Shown: positions 7,739 to 15,696 of the stretch, in pieces
How positions within the stretch are numbered: the first letter of the stretch is position 1
Layout of the letters: each line of letters begins with the position of its first letter
Source of the DNA: an uncultured Veillonella sp.
GTDB lineage: Bacteria > Bacillota > Negativicutes > Veillonellales > Veillonellaceae
Assembly: GCA_900550175.1 (NCBI GenBank)
Contig: URQX01000017.1
Span: forward strand, 1 to 22,253
Direction of reading: 5' to 3'
Length of the DNA: 22,253 nucleotides
The notes under the pieces: model-generated
Told to the model about the DNA's origin: nothing
What the model saw: the letters and a program-made list of their open reading frames with translations, nothing else
Database searches by the model: none
Made by a program: the position numbers and the translations under genes

Positions 7739-10591
7739 ATGAAAGATCAATTGATAGTAAAAGGTGCGCGTCAGCATAACCTTAAAAATATAGATATATC
7801 CTTACCACGAGATCAATTCATTGTTTTGACTGGCCTTAGTGGTTCTGGTAAATCATCCTTAGCGTTTGATACGATTTACGCAGAAGGGCAACGACGCTAT
7901 GTAGAGTCCTTGTCTGCGTATGCTCGTCAATTCTTGGGACAAATGGATAAACCTGATGTAGATTATATTGAAGGATTATCTCCCGCGATTTCTATCGATC
8001 AAAAGACAACAAGCCGCAATCCTCGTTCTACAGTCGGTACTGTTACGGAGATTTACGATTACTTGCGTCTATTATTTGCTCGTGTAGGTCACGCCCATTG
8101 TCCAGAATGTGGTAAGCCTATTACACAACAAACAATACAACAAATGACAGATGATGTAATGAGCTTCCCAGAAGGTACTAAGATTTTAGTATTGGCGCCT
8201 ATGATTCAAGGAAAAAAAGGGGAGCATAAATCCGTCTTTGAACAACTTCGAAAAGAAGGCTTTGTTCGTGCTCGCGTAGATGGCGTTGTACGTACATTAG
8301 ATGAAGAGATTGTATTAGAAAAAAATAAAAAACACTCCATCGATATCGTGGTAGACCGACTCGTTGTAAAAGAAGGCATAGAATCCCGCTTGGCAGACTC
8401 TATGGAGACCGCATCAAAATGGGCAGAAGGCATCGTAGTGATTCAGGAGGTAGATGGCCCTGAACACATGTATAGTCAACATTTTGCATGTCCAGATTGT
8501 CATATTTCTTTGCCGAAAATTGAACCGCGCATGTTCTCCTTTAACAGCCCATTTGGCGCTTGCCCAGCATGTTTGGGTATTGGATCCACTATGGAAGTAG
8601 ACGAAGAGCGCGTTATTCCAGATGGCTCTATTAGTTTTGCCGATGGTTGTGTGCAAGCATTGAGCTCTAATCCTAATGCATGGTTTATGCGTCAAGTAGA
8701 AGGTTTGTTAAAAGCCAATGGATATTCTTTAGACTCTACCTATGATGAATTACCAAAAGCATTACAGAAAAAAGTCATGTATGGTACGACGGATAAGGTA
8801 GCTTTCACCTATGAAAATATGAGAGGTGAAGTAAAGGAATTCTTTACAGAGTACGAAGGTATTTTGCCGATGGTAAAACGCCGTCATAGTGAAGCATCTA
8901 CCGATTCTATGCGTGAAGAGTTTGAAAAATTTATGTCTATTAAGCCGTGTACTACATGCCATGGTGCTCGTCTTAAACCTGAAGTGTTAGCTATAACCGT
9001 AGGGGATAAGAATATCAATGAAGTGACTCAATTAACGATTAAAGAAGCACTGGATTTCTTTGGTAATTTACAGCTAACTGAGCGGGAACAAGTGATTGGC
9101 GCCCAAATTTTGAAGGAAATCAATGCTCGCCTTGGCTTCCTCAATAATGTAGGCCTCGATTACCTTACCATGAACCGTAGTGCAGGGACCCTTTCTGGTG
9201 GTGAAGCACAACGTATTCGTTTGGCCACACAAATTGGCTCTGGCCTTGTTGGTGTGTTGTATATTCTAGATGAACCTTCCATCGGTTTACACCAACGAGA
9301 TAACGATCGTCTCATTGATACATTGAAGGGCTTACGTGACTTAGGTAATACATTACTCGTTGTAGAACACGACGAAGATACGATGCGTGCTGCAGACTAT
9401 CTCGTAGACATCGGTCCAGGAGCAGGTGAGCATGGCGGTCAAATTATTGCAGCTGGTACTGTGGACGAAGTAATGAAGGTAGAAAACTCCATTACTGGTC
9501 AGTACTTGAGTGGACGTAAGTTTATAGCGCTCCCTGAAGAGCGACGTAAGCCAGGTAAAAACTGCATCGAAATTCGCGGTGCGAAGGAGAATAATTTACA
9601 AAATGTAAATGTAAAATTCCCTATCGGCCTATTTAATGTAGTTACCGGTGTCAGCGGTTCTGGTAAGTCTACCTTAATCAATGAAATTCTTTATAAAGGT
9701 TTAGCTAATCAGTTGTACCGTTCCTTCCACAAGGTGGGGGCTCATAAAGAAATCCGCGGTCTAGAACATATCGATAAAATCATCAATATTGACCAAAGTC
9801 CTATTGGTCGTACACCTCGCTCTAATCCAGCTACCTATACTGGTGTATTTGATGCTATACGCGAGCTTTATAGCCAAACACCAGAGGCTAAGATGCGCGG
9901 CTACAAACAAGGTCGCTTTAGCTTTAACGTAAAAGGCGGTCGCTGTGAAGCTTGTCGTGGCGATGGTATTATCAAAATTGAAATGCACTTCTTGCCAGAT
10001 GTGTACGTACCATGCGAAGTATGTAAAGGCGCTCGATATAACCGCGAAACCTTAGAGGTCAAATATAAAGGCAAATCCATTGCCGATGTATTAGATATGA
10101 CGGTAGATGATGCAGTAGAATTCTTTAGTGCTATCCCTAAAATTTATCGTAAGATGGTTACCTTACAAGAGGTAGGTCTTGGCTATATCCGTTTAGGTCA
10201 AGCGGCAACAACTCTATCTGGCGGTGAGGCTCAACGCGTTAAATTAGCTACTGAATTGGCTCGTCGTAGTACAGGCAAAACCCTTTATATCCTTGATGAA
10301 CCTACTACAGGTTTACATGCTGAAGATATTCGTAAGCTCTTAGATGTACTACAAAAACTCGTTGATGGTGGCGATACTGTGGTGGTTATTGAACATAACC
10401 TAGATGTTATTAAGATGGCCGATCATATCATCGATTTAGGACCAGAAGGTGGTAATCGAGGTGGTACCATTGTGGCCACAGGTACACCTGAACAAATTGC
10501 TAAGGTAAAAGAAAGTTATACAGGTAAATTTTTAGGTCCTGTATTAGAATGGACTAAGAAATTTATGAAAGCAGTTAAAAATAAGAAATAA
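7739..10591 (+). CDS. uvrA: Excinuclease ABC subunit A
   Basis: A 950-residue UvrA, normal length. It is the DNA-damage sensor of nucleotide excision repair, a dimeric ATPase of the ABC superfamily with two nucleotide-binding modules. Module one has Walker A GLSGSGKS at 32-39 and signature LSGGEAQ at 485-491, followed by ILDEPSIGLH. Module two has Walker A GVSGSGKS at 637-644 and signature LSGGEAQ from 826, followed by ILDEPTTGLH. Zinc sites are visible at Cys121/124, at Cys251/254 with Cys275/278, and at Cys736/739 with Cys759/762. All key residues are present. The start at 7739 gives the canonical beginning KDQLIVKGARQHNLKNI. It lies 119 bases after uvrB. Confidence 0.98.
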   Translation: MKDQLIVKGARQHNLKNIDISLPRDQFIVLTGLSGSGKSSLAFDTIYAEGQRRYVESLSAYARQFLGQMDKPDVDYIEGLSPAISIDQKTTSRNPRSTVGTVTEIYDYLRLLFARVGHAHCPECGKPITQQTIQQMTDDVMSFPEGTKILVLAPMIQGKKGEHKSVFEQLRKEGFVRARVDGVVRTLDEEIVLEKNKKHSIDIVVDRLVVKEGIESRLADSMETASKWAEGIVVIQEVDGPEHMYSQHFACPDCHISLPKIEPRMFSFNSPFGACPACLGIGSTMEVDEERVIPDGSISFADGCVQALSSNPNAWFMRQVEGLLKANGYSLDSTYDELPKALQKKVMYGTTDKVAFTYENMRGEVKEFFTEYEGILPMVKRRHSEASTDSMREEFEKFMSIKPCTTCHGARLKPEVLAITVGDKNINEVTQLTIKEALDFFGNLQLTEREQVIGAQILKEINARLGFLNNVGLDYLTMNRSAGTLSGGEAQRIRLATQIGSGLVGVLYILDEPSIGLHQRDNDRLIDTLKGLRDLGNTLLVVEHDEDTMRAADYLVDIGPGAGEHGGQIIAAGTVDEVMKVENSITGQYLSGRKFIALPEERRKPGKNCIEIRGAKENNLQNVNVKFPIGLFNVVTGVSGSGKSTLINEILYKGLANQLYRSFHKVGAHKEIRGLEHIDKIINIDQSPIGRTPRSNPATYTGVFDAIRELYSQTPEAKMRGYKQGRFSFNVKGGRCEACRGDGIIKIEMHFLPDVYVPCEVCKGARYNRETLEVKYKGKSIADVLDMTVDDAVEFFSAIPKIYRKMVTLQEVGLGYIRLGQAATTLSGGEAQRVKLATELARRSTGKTLYILDEPTTGLHAEDIRKLLDVLQKLVDGGDTVVVIEHNLDVIKMADHIIDLGPEGGNRGGTIVATGTPEQIAKVKESYTGKFLGPVLEWTKKFMKAVKNKK

Positions 10592-10725
10592 AATAGAGTA
10601 TTAAATTTTGTTTCTATAAAAAATCATAACGGAAATAGAATACTTTTTTCTAAGCATTTACCATGAACATATCTTAGCGAAGAATGTATTCTATTTCCTT
10701 TAAATCTATAAGGAAAGGAGGACAT
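10592..10725 (+). promoter_or_regulatory. uvrC leader with perfect 13-bp inverted repeat
   Basis: GGAAATAGAATAC at 10631-10643 is exactly complementary to GTATTCTATTTCC at 10686-10698, enclosing 42 bases that contain a smaller CTAAG/CTTAG pair and a T7 run. The right arm ends about 16 bases before the uvrC ribosome site AAAGGAGGA (10714-10722). A related, imperfect copy, AAATAGAGTATT, occurs just after the uvrA stop. The function is unknown; a leader structure or a protein-binding inverted repeat are both possible. Confidence 0.5.
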
Positions 10726-12552
10726 ATGCCATCTGAAGAATTACTAGAGAAGGTCAGTCATTTACCGACTACACCAGGTGTGTATTTATGGCGTGATCAG
10801 TACAACCGCATCATCTATGTGGGTAAGGCTATCAATTTGCGAAATCGCGTGCGTTCTTATGTGCGTAATGATGCTAACCGAGCACCTAAGGTTGCGGCTA
10901 TGATGAAGCGTGCCGTTGATGTGGAGATTATCCAAACAAAGACAGAGATGGAAGCGCTCATCTTAGAGAACACGCTTATTAAGGAGCATGAGCCTAAATA
11001 CAATATTAGGCTTCGCGATGATAAAACGTATCCGTACGTAAAAATCTCAGTACAAGAGGACTACCCACGTGTATATATGACGCGCCGTCTTGAACGAGAT
11101 GGAGCCAAGTATTTTGGACCTTTTACAGATGTAACATCAGTTCATGTAGTACTAAAATTGATTCGTCAGTATTATCCTTTGCGTACCTGTAAATCTATGA
11201 AGGTAGAGAGACCGTGTTTACAGTACCATATGCATTACTGTGAAGCGCCGTGCTTTAATAAGATTTCTGTACCAGATTACCGAAAGTATATTGATGAAAT
11301 CATAGAACTCTTTGAAGGTAAGCCTATCCCTTTGCTGAAGGAAATTAAAGAGAAGATGGAATTAGCTGCAGAAGACTTACGCTTTGAAGATGCAGCACGT
11401 TATCGAGATCAGTTGAGCAGTATTGAAAAAATACAAGAGAAGCAACGGATGGTTACACAACGAGGGGACTTGGATGTATTAGGGATTGCGGTGGATACCT
11501 CGATGGCCTGTGTACAGCTATTATTCATCCGTGGTGGTCGATTACTAGGTCGTGAAAATTACTTTGTTCAACACGATGGAGATAGTCCAGAAACTATCAT
11601 GACGGACTTTATCAAGCAATACTATGGGGATACGAACTTCATTCCGAAGGAATTATTATTACCTATGGATAGTTCTGATAGAGACTTACTCAGTGAATGG
11701 TTTACACAGCTTAAAGGTCAGAATGTAGACGTATCTGTGCCTCAGCGTGGCTATAAGATGGATATGATCAAGATGGCCCATGAGAATGCAGAAACCTTCC
11801 TTGAAGAGCGCCGTCGTCAATGGCAGTACCAAATTGATAAGACCGGTGGGGCTGTAAAAAAATTAGCGGAAGTCCTAGACTTGCCGCGATTACCAGAGCG
11901 TATGGAATGTTTCGATATCTCTCATACGCAAGGGGCTGAAACGGTAGCATCTATGGTTGTCTTTGAAGGTGGTAAACCAGCGAAGAAGGAATATCGTCGC
12001 TTTAAATTGAAGACTACGCAAGGTAAGCCAGATGACTTCAAATCCATGGCGGAAATCATGGAACGCCGTTATGGTAATGAAACAGATTGGCCTATGCCTG
12101 ACCTTATTATCATCGATGGTGGTAAAGGTCAGCTCAACGCAGCCTTGCCGTTGATTCGCGGTGTAGGTGTTACCGACGTGCCCGTTATCTCTTTAGCTAA
12201 GCGTATTGAAGAGGTTTTTGTAGAAGGACAATCTGAAAGTATCATCTTAAGCCATCACACGCCAGAGCTTCAATTGCTGCAACAAATACGTGACGAAGCC
12301 CATCGATTTGCTATTACGTACCATCGTAAGCTTCGTGGAAAACGTAATTTAGAATCCATTCTAGATCATATTGAAGGGATTGGCCCTAAACGTCGAAAGG
12401 CATTATGGGCTCATTTTAATAGTTTAGAGGCTATGAAAGAAGCATCCATTGATGAACTTTCAAAGGTGGACTCTATGAACTATAAGACGGCAGAAACACT
12501 ATATAATTTCTTCCGCATGTCTAAGGTAGAAAAACAAGATATGTTGAAATAA
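10726..12552 (+). CDS. uvrC: Excinuclease ABC subunit C
   Basis: UvrC makes both incisions around the lesion bound by UvrB. The GIY-YIG endonuclease domain is at residues 18-45 (GVYLWRD then IIYVGKA). Cys155, 164, 172 and 176 are spaced like the iron-sulfur ligands reported for E. coli UvrC. A UVR domain lies at about 205-235. The RNase H-like second nuclease domain has Asp397 (CFDISH) and Asp464 (IIIDGGKG). Helix-hairpin-helix motifs are at the C-terminus (HIEGIGPKRRKALW). An in-frame ATG at 10684 would add 14 residues, but I chose 10726 because AAAGGAGGA lies 3 bases upstream and family members begin close to the GIY-YIG domain. Length from there is 608 residues, normal for UvrC. Confidence 0.97.
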   Translation: MPSEELLEKVSHLPTTPGVYLWRDQYNRIIYVGKAINLRNRVRSYVRNDANRAPKVAAMMKRAVDVEIIQTKTEMEALILENTLIKEHEPKYNIRLRDDKTYPYVKISVQEDYPRVYMTRRLERDGAKYFGPFTDVTSVHVVLKLIRQYYPLRTCKSMKVERPCLQYHMHYCEAPCFNKISVPDYRKYIDEIIELFEGKPIPLLKEIKEKMELAAEDLRFEDAARYRDQLSSIEKIQEKQRMVTQRGDLDVLGIAVDTSMACVQLLFIRGGRLLGRENYFVQHDGDSPETIMTDFIKQYYGDTNFIPKELLLPMDSSDRDLLSEWFTQLKGQNVDVSVPQRGYKMDMIKMAHENAETFLEERRRQWQYQIDKTGGAVKKLAEVLDLPRLPERMECFDISHTQGAETVASMVVFEGGKPAKKEYRRFKLKTTQGKPDDFKSMAEIMERRYGNETDWPMPDLIIIDGGKGQLNAALPLIRGVGVTDVPVISLAKRIEEVFVEGQSESIILSHHTPELQLLQQIRDEAHRFAITYHRKLRGKRNLESILDHIEGIGPKRRKALWAHFNSLEAMKEASIDELSKVDSMNYKTAETLYNFFRMSKVEKQDMLK

Positions 12553-12582
12553 AAAAGAGCATCTCATTCAAGATGCTCTTTT
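12553..12582. terminator. Bidirectional terminator between uvrC and the MATE gene
   Basis: A perfect 12-bp stem (arms 12553-12564 and 12571-12582) with loop CATTCA. It begins with an A-run and ends with a T-run, so it can terminate both the plus-strand uvrC transcript and the minus-strand efflux gene. Confidence 0.85.
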
Positions 12583-12606
12583 ACTGTATACGTATGTTAT
12601 TTATTT

Positions 12607-13944
12607 TTATTGACGCTGAATGTACCAAGTACGCCAAGTGAACAATACACCTGCTGCTAGTACGCTAGCGAGTAATCCAATCCATACGCCAAATGGTCCG
12701 TAATTAGGATTATTAGCGAGAATATAGGCGGTTGGGAAGCATACGCCCCAATAGGATATGAGGGAGATATAAAGAACTACTTTTACATCTTTATAGGCTC
12801 TCAATATACCTTGTAAAGGGGTTCCAATGGCATCGATAGCAGAGAAGAATACACCGTATCCAAGGAAGCTGTAGATAAGCTTGTATACTTCATCATCATT
12901 TGTAAAGAGATCTGCAATAGCGTCCATATTAGTAAACGTAAATGTACAAATCATGATAGCCAATACAATGGCTAAGATGCGAGAAATATAAGAGTACTGG
13001 ATAGCCTCTTGTTTACGACCTGCCCCAAGTTCATATGCAACTGCAATGGTAGAGGCCATAGCGATACTAAGAGGTAAACAGTAGAATACATTGGTAAAGG
13101 AAATAACAGATTGATGAGCAGCTACGACGGCGGATCCAAAGTGAACCATCAAGAGTCCAGCAATACTAAAGATACTGGCTTCTAAGAAGATGGAAAAGCC
13201 AATAGGAATACCTATATGTAGCTGTTCGCGAATGTAGTGAAAGCTTGGTTTACTGAAGTCTTTAAAGATATGATATCCCTTTAGCTTTGGATGTAATAGT
13301 AATACTAAGCTAAAGAGAATAAAGTTAGTCCAACAAGCACCAGCTATACCATAGCCAGCACCGACACCACCAATCTCTGGAAATCCGAAATGCCCAAAGA
13401 TGAGTGAGTAGTTCAAAAATACGTTCACAATAAAGCTAGTAAATACGATGGCCATAGAATAATGTGTTAATCCATGACTGTCGACTGTATTACGCAATGT
13501 ATTAACCCAAAGTAGTGGGAATAGACCTATGGCAAATGCTTTCAGGTAACTAATACATACCTCAGCTGCAGCAGGTTCCAGATTTAATGCTGTCAGAAGA
13601 GGACGTAAGCCTAAGAGACCTATTATTAAAATGATACATGCTAGGCCTGTACCGATATAAAGGCCTTGATAAAAGATCGTTGCAATATTATCAGTTTTCT
13701 TAGCTCCCAATAGCTGAGAAATAATTGGTGTGATACCTAACAACGTTCCTTGTGCAAAGATATAGAACAGGAGCCATAAATTATACCCCGTAGCAACCCC
13801 TGCTAAATCTATCGTACTATATTGTCCCGTTAAAAAGATGGCTATAAATGTACCACCTATAAGGGAAAATTGCGTTATGCACATAGGAGTAAATAGCTTG
13901 ATGAACAACCATAACTTTTGTAATATAGAATATGTTTGATACAT
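12607..13944 (-). CDS. MATE-family multidrug efflux transporter
   Basis: A 445-residue integral membrane protein with about twelve hydrophobic segments in two similar halves, the architecture of MATE (NorM/DinF) cation- or proton-coupled exporters of drugs and other cationic organics. The N-terminal part has the typical Pro-rich helix one (FTPMCITQFSLI), then LGITPIISQLLGAKK between helices two and three; the second half has GIPIGFSIFLEASIFS and a VAYELGAGRKQEA segment corresponding to the GAxxxx motif. The start is set by AAGGGAGGT (complement of 13949-13957) just before ATG. It is the only intact minus-strand gene in the window and converges on uvrC. Substrate cannot be read from sequence. 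Confidence 0.92.
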   Translation of the reverse strand: MYQTYSILQKLWLFIKLFTPMCITQFSLIGGTFIAIFLTGQYSTIDLAGVATGYNLWLLFYIFAQGTLLGITPIISQLLGAKKTDNIATIFYQGLYIGTGLACIILIIGLLGLRPLLTALNLEPAAAEVCISYLKAFAIGLFPLLWVNTLRNTVDSHGLTHYSMAIVFTSFIVNVFLNYSLIFGHFGFPEIGGVGAGYGIAGACWTNFILFSLVLLLHPKLKGYHIFKDFSKPSFHYIREQLHIGIPIGFSIFLEASIFSIAGLLMVHFGSAVVAAHQSVISFTNVFYCLPLSIAMASTIAVAYELGAGRKQEAIQYSYISRILAIVLAIMICTFTFTNMDAIADLFTNDDEVYKLIYSFLGYGVFFSAIDAIGTPLQGILRAYKDVKVVLYISLISYWGVCFPTAYILANNPNYGPFGVWIGLLASVLAAGVLFTWRTWYIQRQ

Positions 13945-14222
13945 ACTTACCTCCCTTAATAATGATAATTATACGATACCATAAAGTAGCCTAATTTAAT
14001 AGATAAATTCCCTAGGAATTGGGAATTAAATGTATATTATTTAGCATATTATAACTAAGGCTTTCATGTATTATAAAACTTCCAGTTGTAGAGTTATATT
14101 TCTTTATTTACGATAAATGGAGTATGCTAAAAATGAATATATATTTTGTAAATTGAATTTTACACCACTAAACTATATCGATTATAATATATATACTATA
14201 GTTATATTCTAAGGAGGATACA
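13945..14222. promoter_or_regulatory. Divergent intergenic region with several inverted repeats
   Basis: The 278-base AT-rich gap separates the divergent MATE and TerC genes. It holds AATTCCC/GGGAATT (14006-14012 and 14021-14027). It also holds a nested set: TTTAGCATA/TATGCTAAA (14040-14048 and 14123-14131) enclosing TATAACT/AGTTATA (14050-14056 and 14092-14098), which encloses AACT/AGTT (14077-14080 and 14084-14087). A TATAAT box at 14183-14188 is the best promoter candidate for the TerC gene and would lie downstream of the nested set. AAGGAGGA at 14211-14218 is the ribosome site. The conserved core of the yybP-ykoY manganese riboswitch, which often precedes TerC genes, is not seen. Confidence 0.5.
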
Positions 14223-14882
14223 TTGGACATCTTATCTATTCAAGGTTTATTGGCGATGCTTCAGATCATCGTTATCGATATCTTACTCGCTGGCGATAAT
14301 GCCATTGTAATTGGCATGGCAGCTCGTAACTTGCCAGCACATTTACAGAAGAAAGCTATCTTCTGGGGCACAGCGGGTGCCATTATTTTACGCCTTGTTA
14401 TGGCATTCCTATTTGTAGAGGCATTGAATAATATTCCTGCACTTCGTTTAGTAGGTGGTATCCTTCTTTTATGGATCGGCTACAAGCTCGTTGCTGATGA
14501 TGAAAGCGAGCATAATATCGAAGCTAAGGATAACTTGCGTGCTGCTATTACAACTATTGTCATTGCAGATGGTATCATGGGCATCGATAATGTTATCGGT
14601 GTAGTTGGTGCTGCAGGTGGCCATATGACAATGGTAGCCATTGGTATGCTCATAACTGTACCAATCATCATCTATGGCAGTACTTTATTTGTGAAAGTTA
14701 TCGAACGATTCCCAATTATTCTATACGTTGGCGGTGGTATCCTTGGCTGGGTAGGTGCTGGTATGGCAGTAGAGGATACATTGATTGCTCATAGTGTTGA
14801 ACCATATGCACTATTCATCAAAATTGCTGCAGTAATCCTCGTAGTAGGGGCATCTTTGATAGCTAAAAAACTCAAGAAATAA
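14223..14882 (+). CDS. TerC-family integral membrane protein (probable metal exporter), copy 1
   Basis: A 219-residue protein with about seven membrane helices and the TerC signatures LAGDNA at 22-27 in the first helix and IADGIMGIDN around 114-123. The acidic residues in these helices are thought to bind metal; family members such as YkoY and YceF export manganese or supply it to secreted enzymes. It starts at TTG 14223, about 4 bases after AAGGAGGA, giving an N-terminus equivalent to that of copy 2. It is followed by a strong terminator, so it is probably its own transcription unit. The manganese role is family knowledge; the substrate is not shown by the sequence. Confidence 0.9.
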   Translation: MDILSIQGLLAMLQIIVIDILLAGDNAIVIGMAARNLPAHLQKKAIFWGTAGAIILRLVMAFLFVEALNNIPALRLVGGILLLWIGYKLVADDESEHNIEAKDNLRAAITTIVIADGIMGIDNVIGVVGAAGGHMTMVAIGMLITVPIIIYGSTLFVKVIERFPIILYVGGGILGWVGAGMAVEDTLIAHSVEPYALFIKIAAVILVVGASLIAKKLKK

Positions 14883-14890
14883 CACAATAC

Positions 14891-14926
14891 ATCTCTTCTC
14901 CTAATCATAGGAGGAGAGATTTTTTT
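14891..14926 (+). terminator. Rho-independent terminator after TerC copy 1
   Basis: A 12-bp stem (14891-14902 with 14909-14920, one G-T pair), loop AATCAT, followed directly by at least six T residues. Confidence 0.9.
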
Positions 14927-14971
14927 ATGTAAACTCATATCTCTCTTTTAGGTGAGAAAATAGAAAAATTA

Positions 14972-14980
14972 TGGTATAGT
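14972..14980 (+). promoter_or_regulatory. Candidate extended -10 promoter for TerC copy 2
   Basis: TGGTATAGT is a TGn-extended -10 box just after the upstream terminator and 47 bases before the next start. No convincing -35 is present, as is common for extended -10 promoters. A GAGGT at 15014-15018 is the ribosome site. Confidence 0.45.
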
Positions 14981-15027
14981 TAAGGGATAGTTATTGAATT
15001 AGTAGACTGAATTGAGGTACGTACAGA

Positions 15028-15696
15028 ATGGAATTTTTAGAAGTTGCCACGTGGGTAACCATAGGTAAAATAATTTTGATTGATATTTTATTAGCTGGTG
15101 ATAATGCTGTAGTAATTGGTATGGCAGCAGGTAAGCTAGCTCCAGAACTACAAAAGAAAGCTGTTATCTGGGGTACAGTAGGCGCCATTGTAATGCGCCT
15201 TGTATTTGCTACTCTTTTAGTAGAGGCTCTTACTTTAATTCCTCTTATCCACTTAGGTGGTGGTCTTGTACTTGTATGGATTGCCATTCAATTATTAAAA
15301 GGTGGGGATGAAGATGCCCATATCGAAGCTAAGAATTCATTAATGGGTGCCATTTGGACGATTATTGTAGCTGACGCTATGATGAGTATTGATAATGTCA
15401 TCGGTGTAGTAGGGGCCGCTAGAGGTCATTTAGAGCTTGTTATTGCAGGTATGTTAATTACTGTTCCAATTATTGTATTTTGCTCTACATTATTTGCTCG
15501 AATTATTAATAAATTCCCTGCCATTCTTTGGGCTGGTGGTGCACTCCTTGGCTGGGTTGCAGGCGAAATGATTGTGGAAGATCCACTTCTTATGCCATAT
15601 ATTCAAGGTGAAGAATTACTCGTTAAATTCGGCACTGTATTCTTCGTACTCATTGTGACAGGTATGATTAAAATTTGGAAGAAAAGAGACGCGTAA
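15028..15696 (+). CDS. TerC-family integral membrane protein (probable metal exporter), copy 2
   Basis: A 222-residue paralogue of the preceding gene, alignable end to end and with long identical stretches (LIDILLAGDNA versus VIDILLAGDNA; SIDNVIGVVGAA versus GIDNVIGVVGAA; GMLITVPII in both). The same acidic helix residues are kept, so both copies look functional. Differences cluster in the loop after helix three and in the C-terminal helices. It has its own promoter candidate and terminates in a TAATG overlap with the methyltransferase gene, so those two are likely co-transcribed. Tandem arrangement indicates gene duplication; whether the two differ in metal specificity or regulation is unknown. 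Confidence 0.9.
   Translation: MEFLEVATWVTIGKIILIDILLAGDNAVVIGMAAGKLAPELQKKAVIWGTVGAIVMRLVFATLLVEALTLIPLIHLGGGLVLVWIAIQLLKGGDEDAHIEAKNSLMGAIWTIIVADAMMSIDNVIGVVGAARGHLELVIAGMLITVPIIVFCSTLFARIINKFPAILWAGGALLGWVAGEMIVEDPLLMPYIQGEELLVKFGTVFFVLIVTGMIKIWKKRDA

Noticed and set aside
10684..10725. Upstream ATG start for uvrC
   Set aside because: It lies in the right arm of the leader inverted repeat without a ribosome site, while ATG 10726 has AAAGGAGGA at ideal spacing.
14028..14222. yybP-ykoY manganese riboswitch before the TerC gene
   Set aside because: Expected from the family, but the conserved core bases and the paired arms could not be found in the sequence.
15675..15695. TTG start for the methyltransferase
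   Set aside because: ATG 15696 overlaps the preceding stop in the TAATG manner used repeatedly in this window; the TTG lacks a ribosome site. Not fully excluded.
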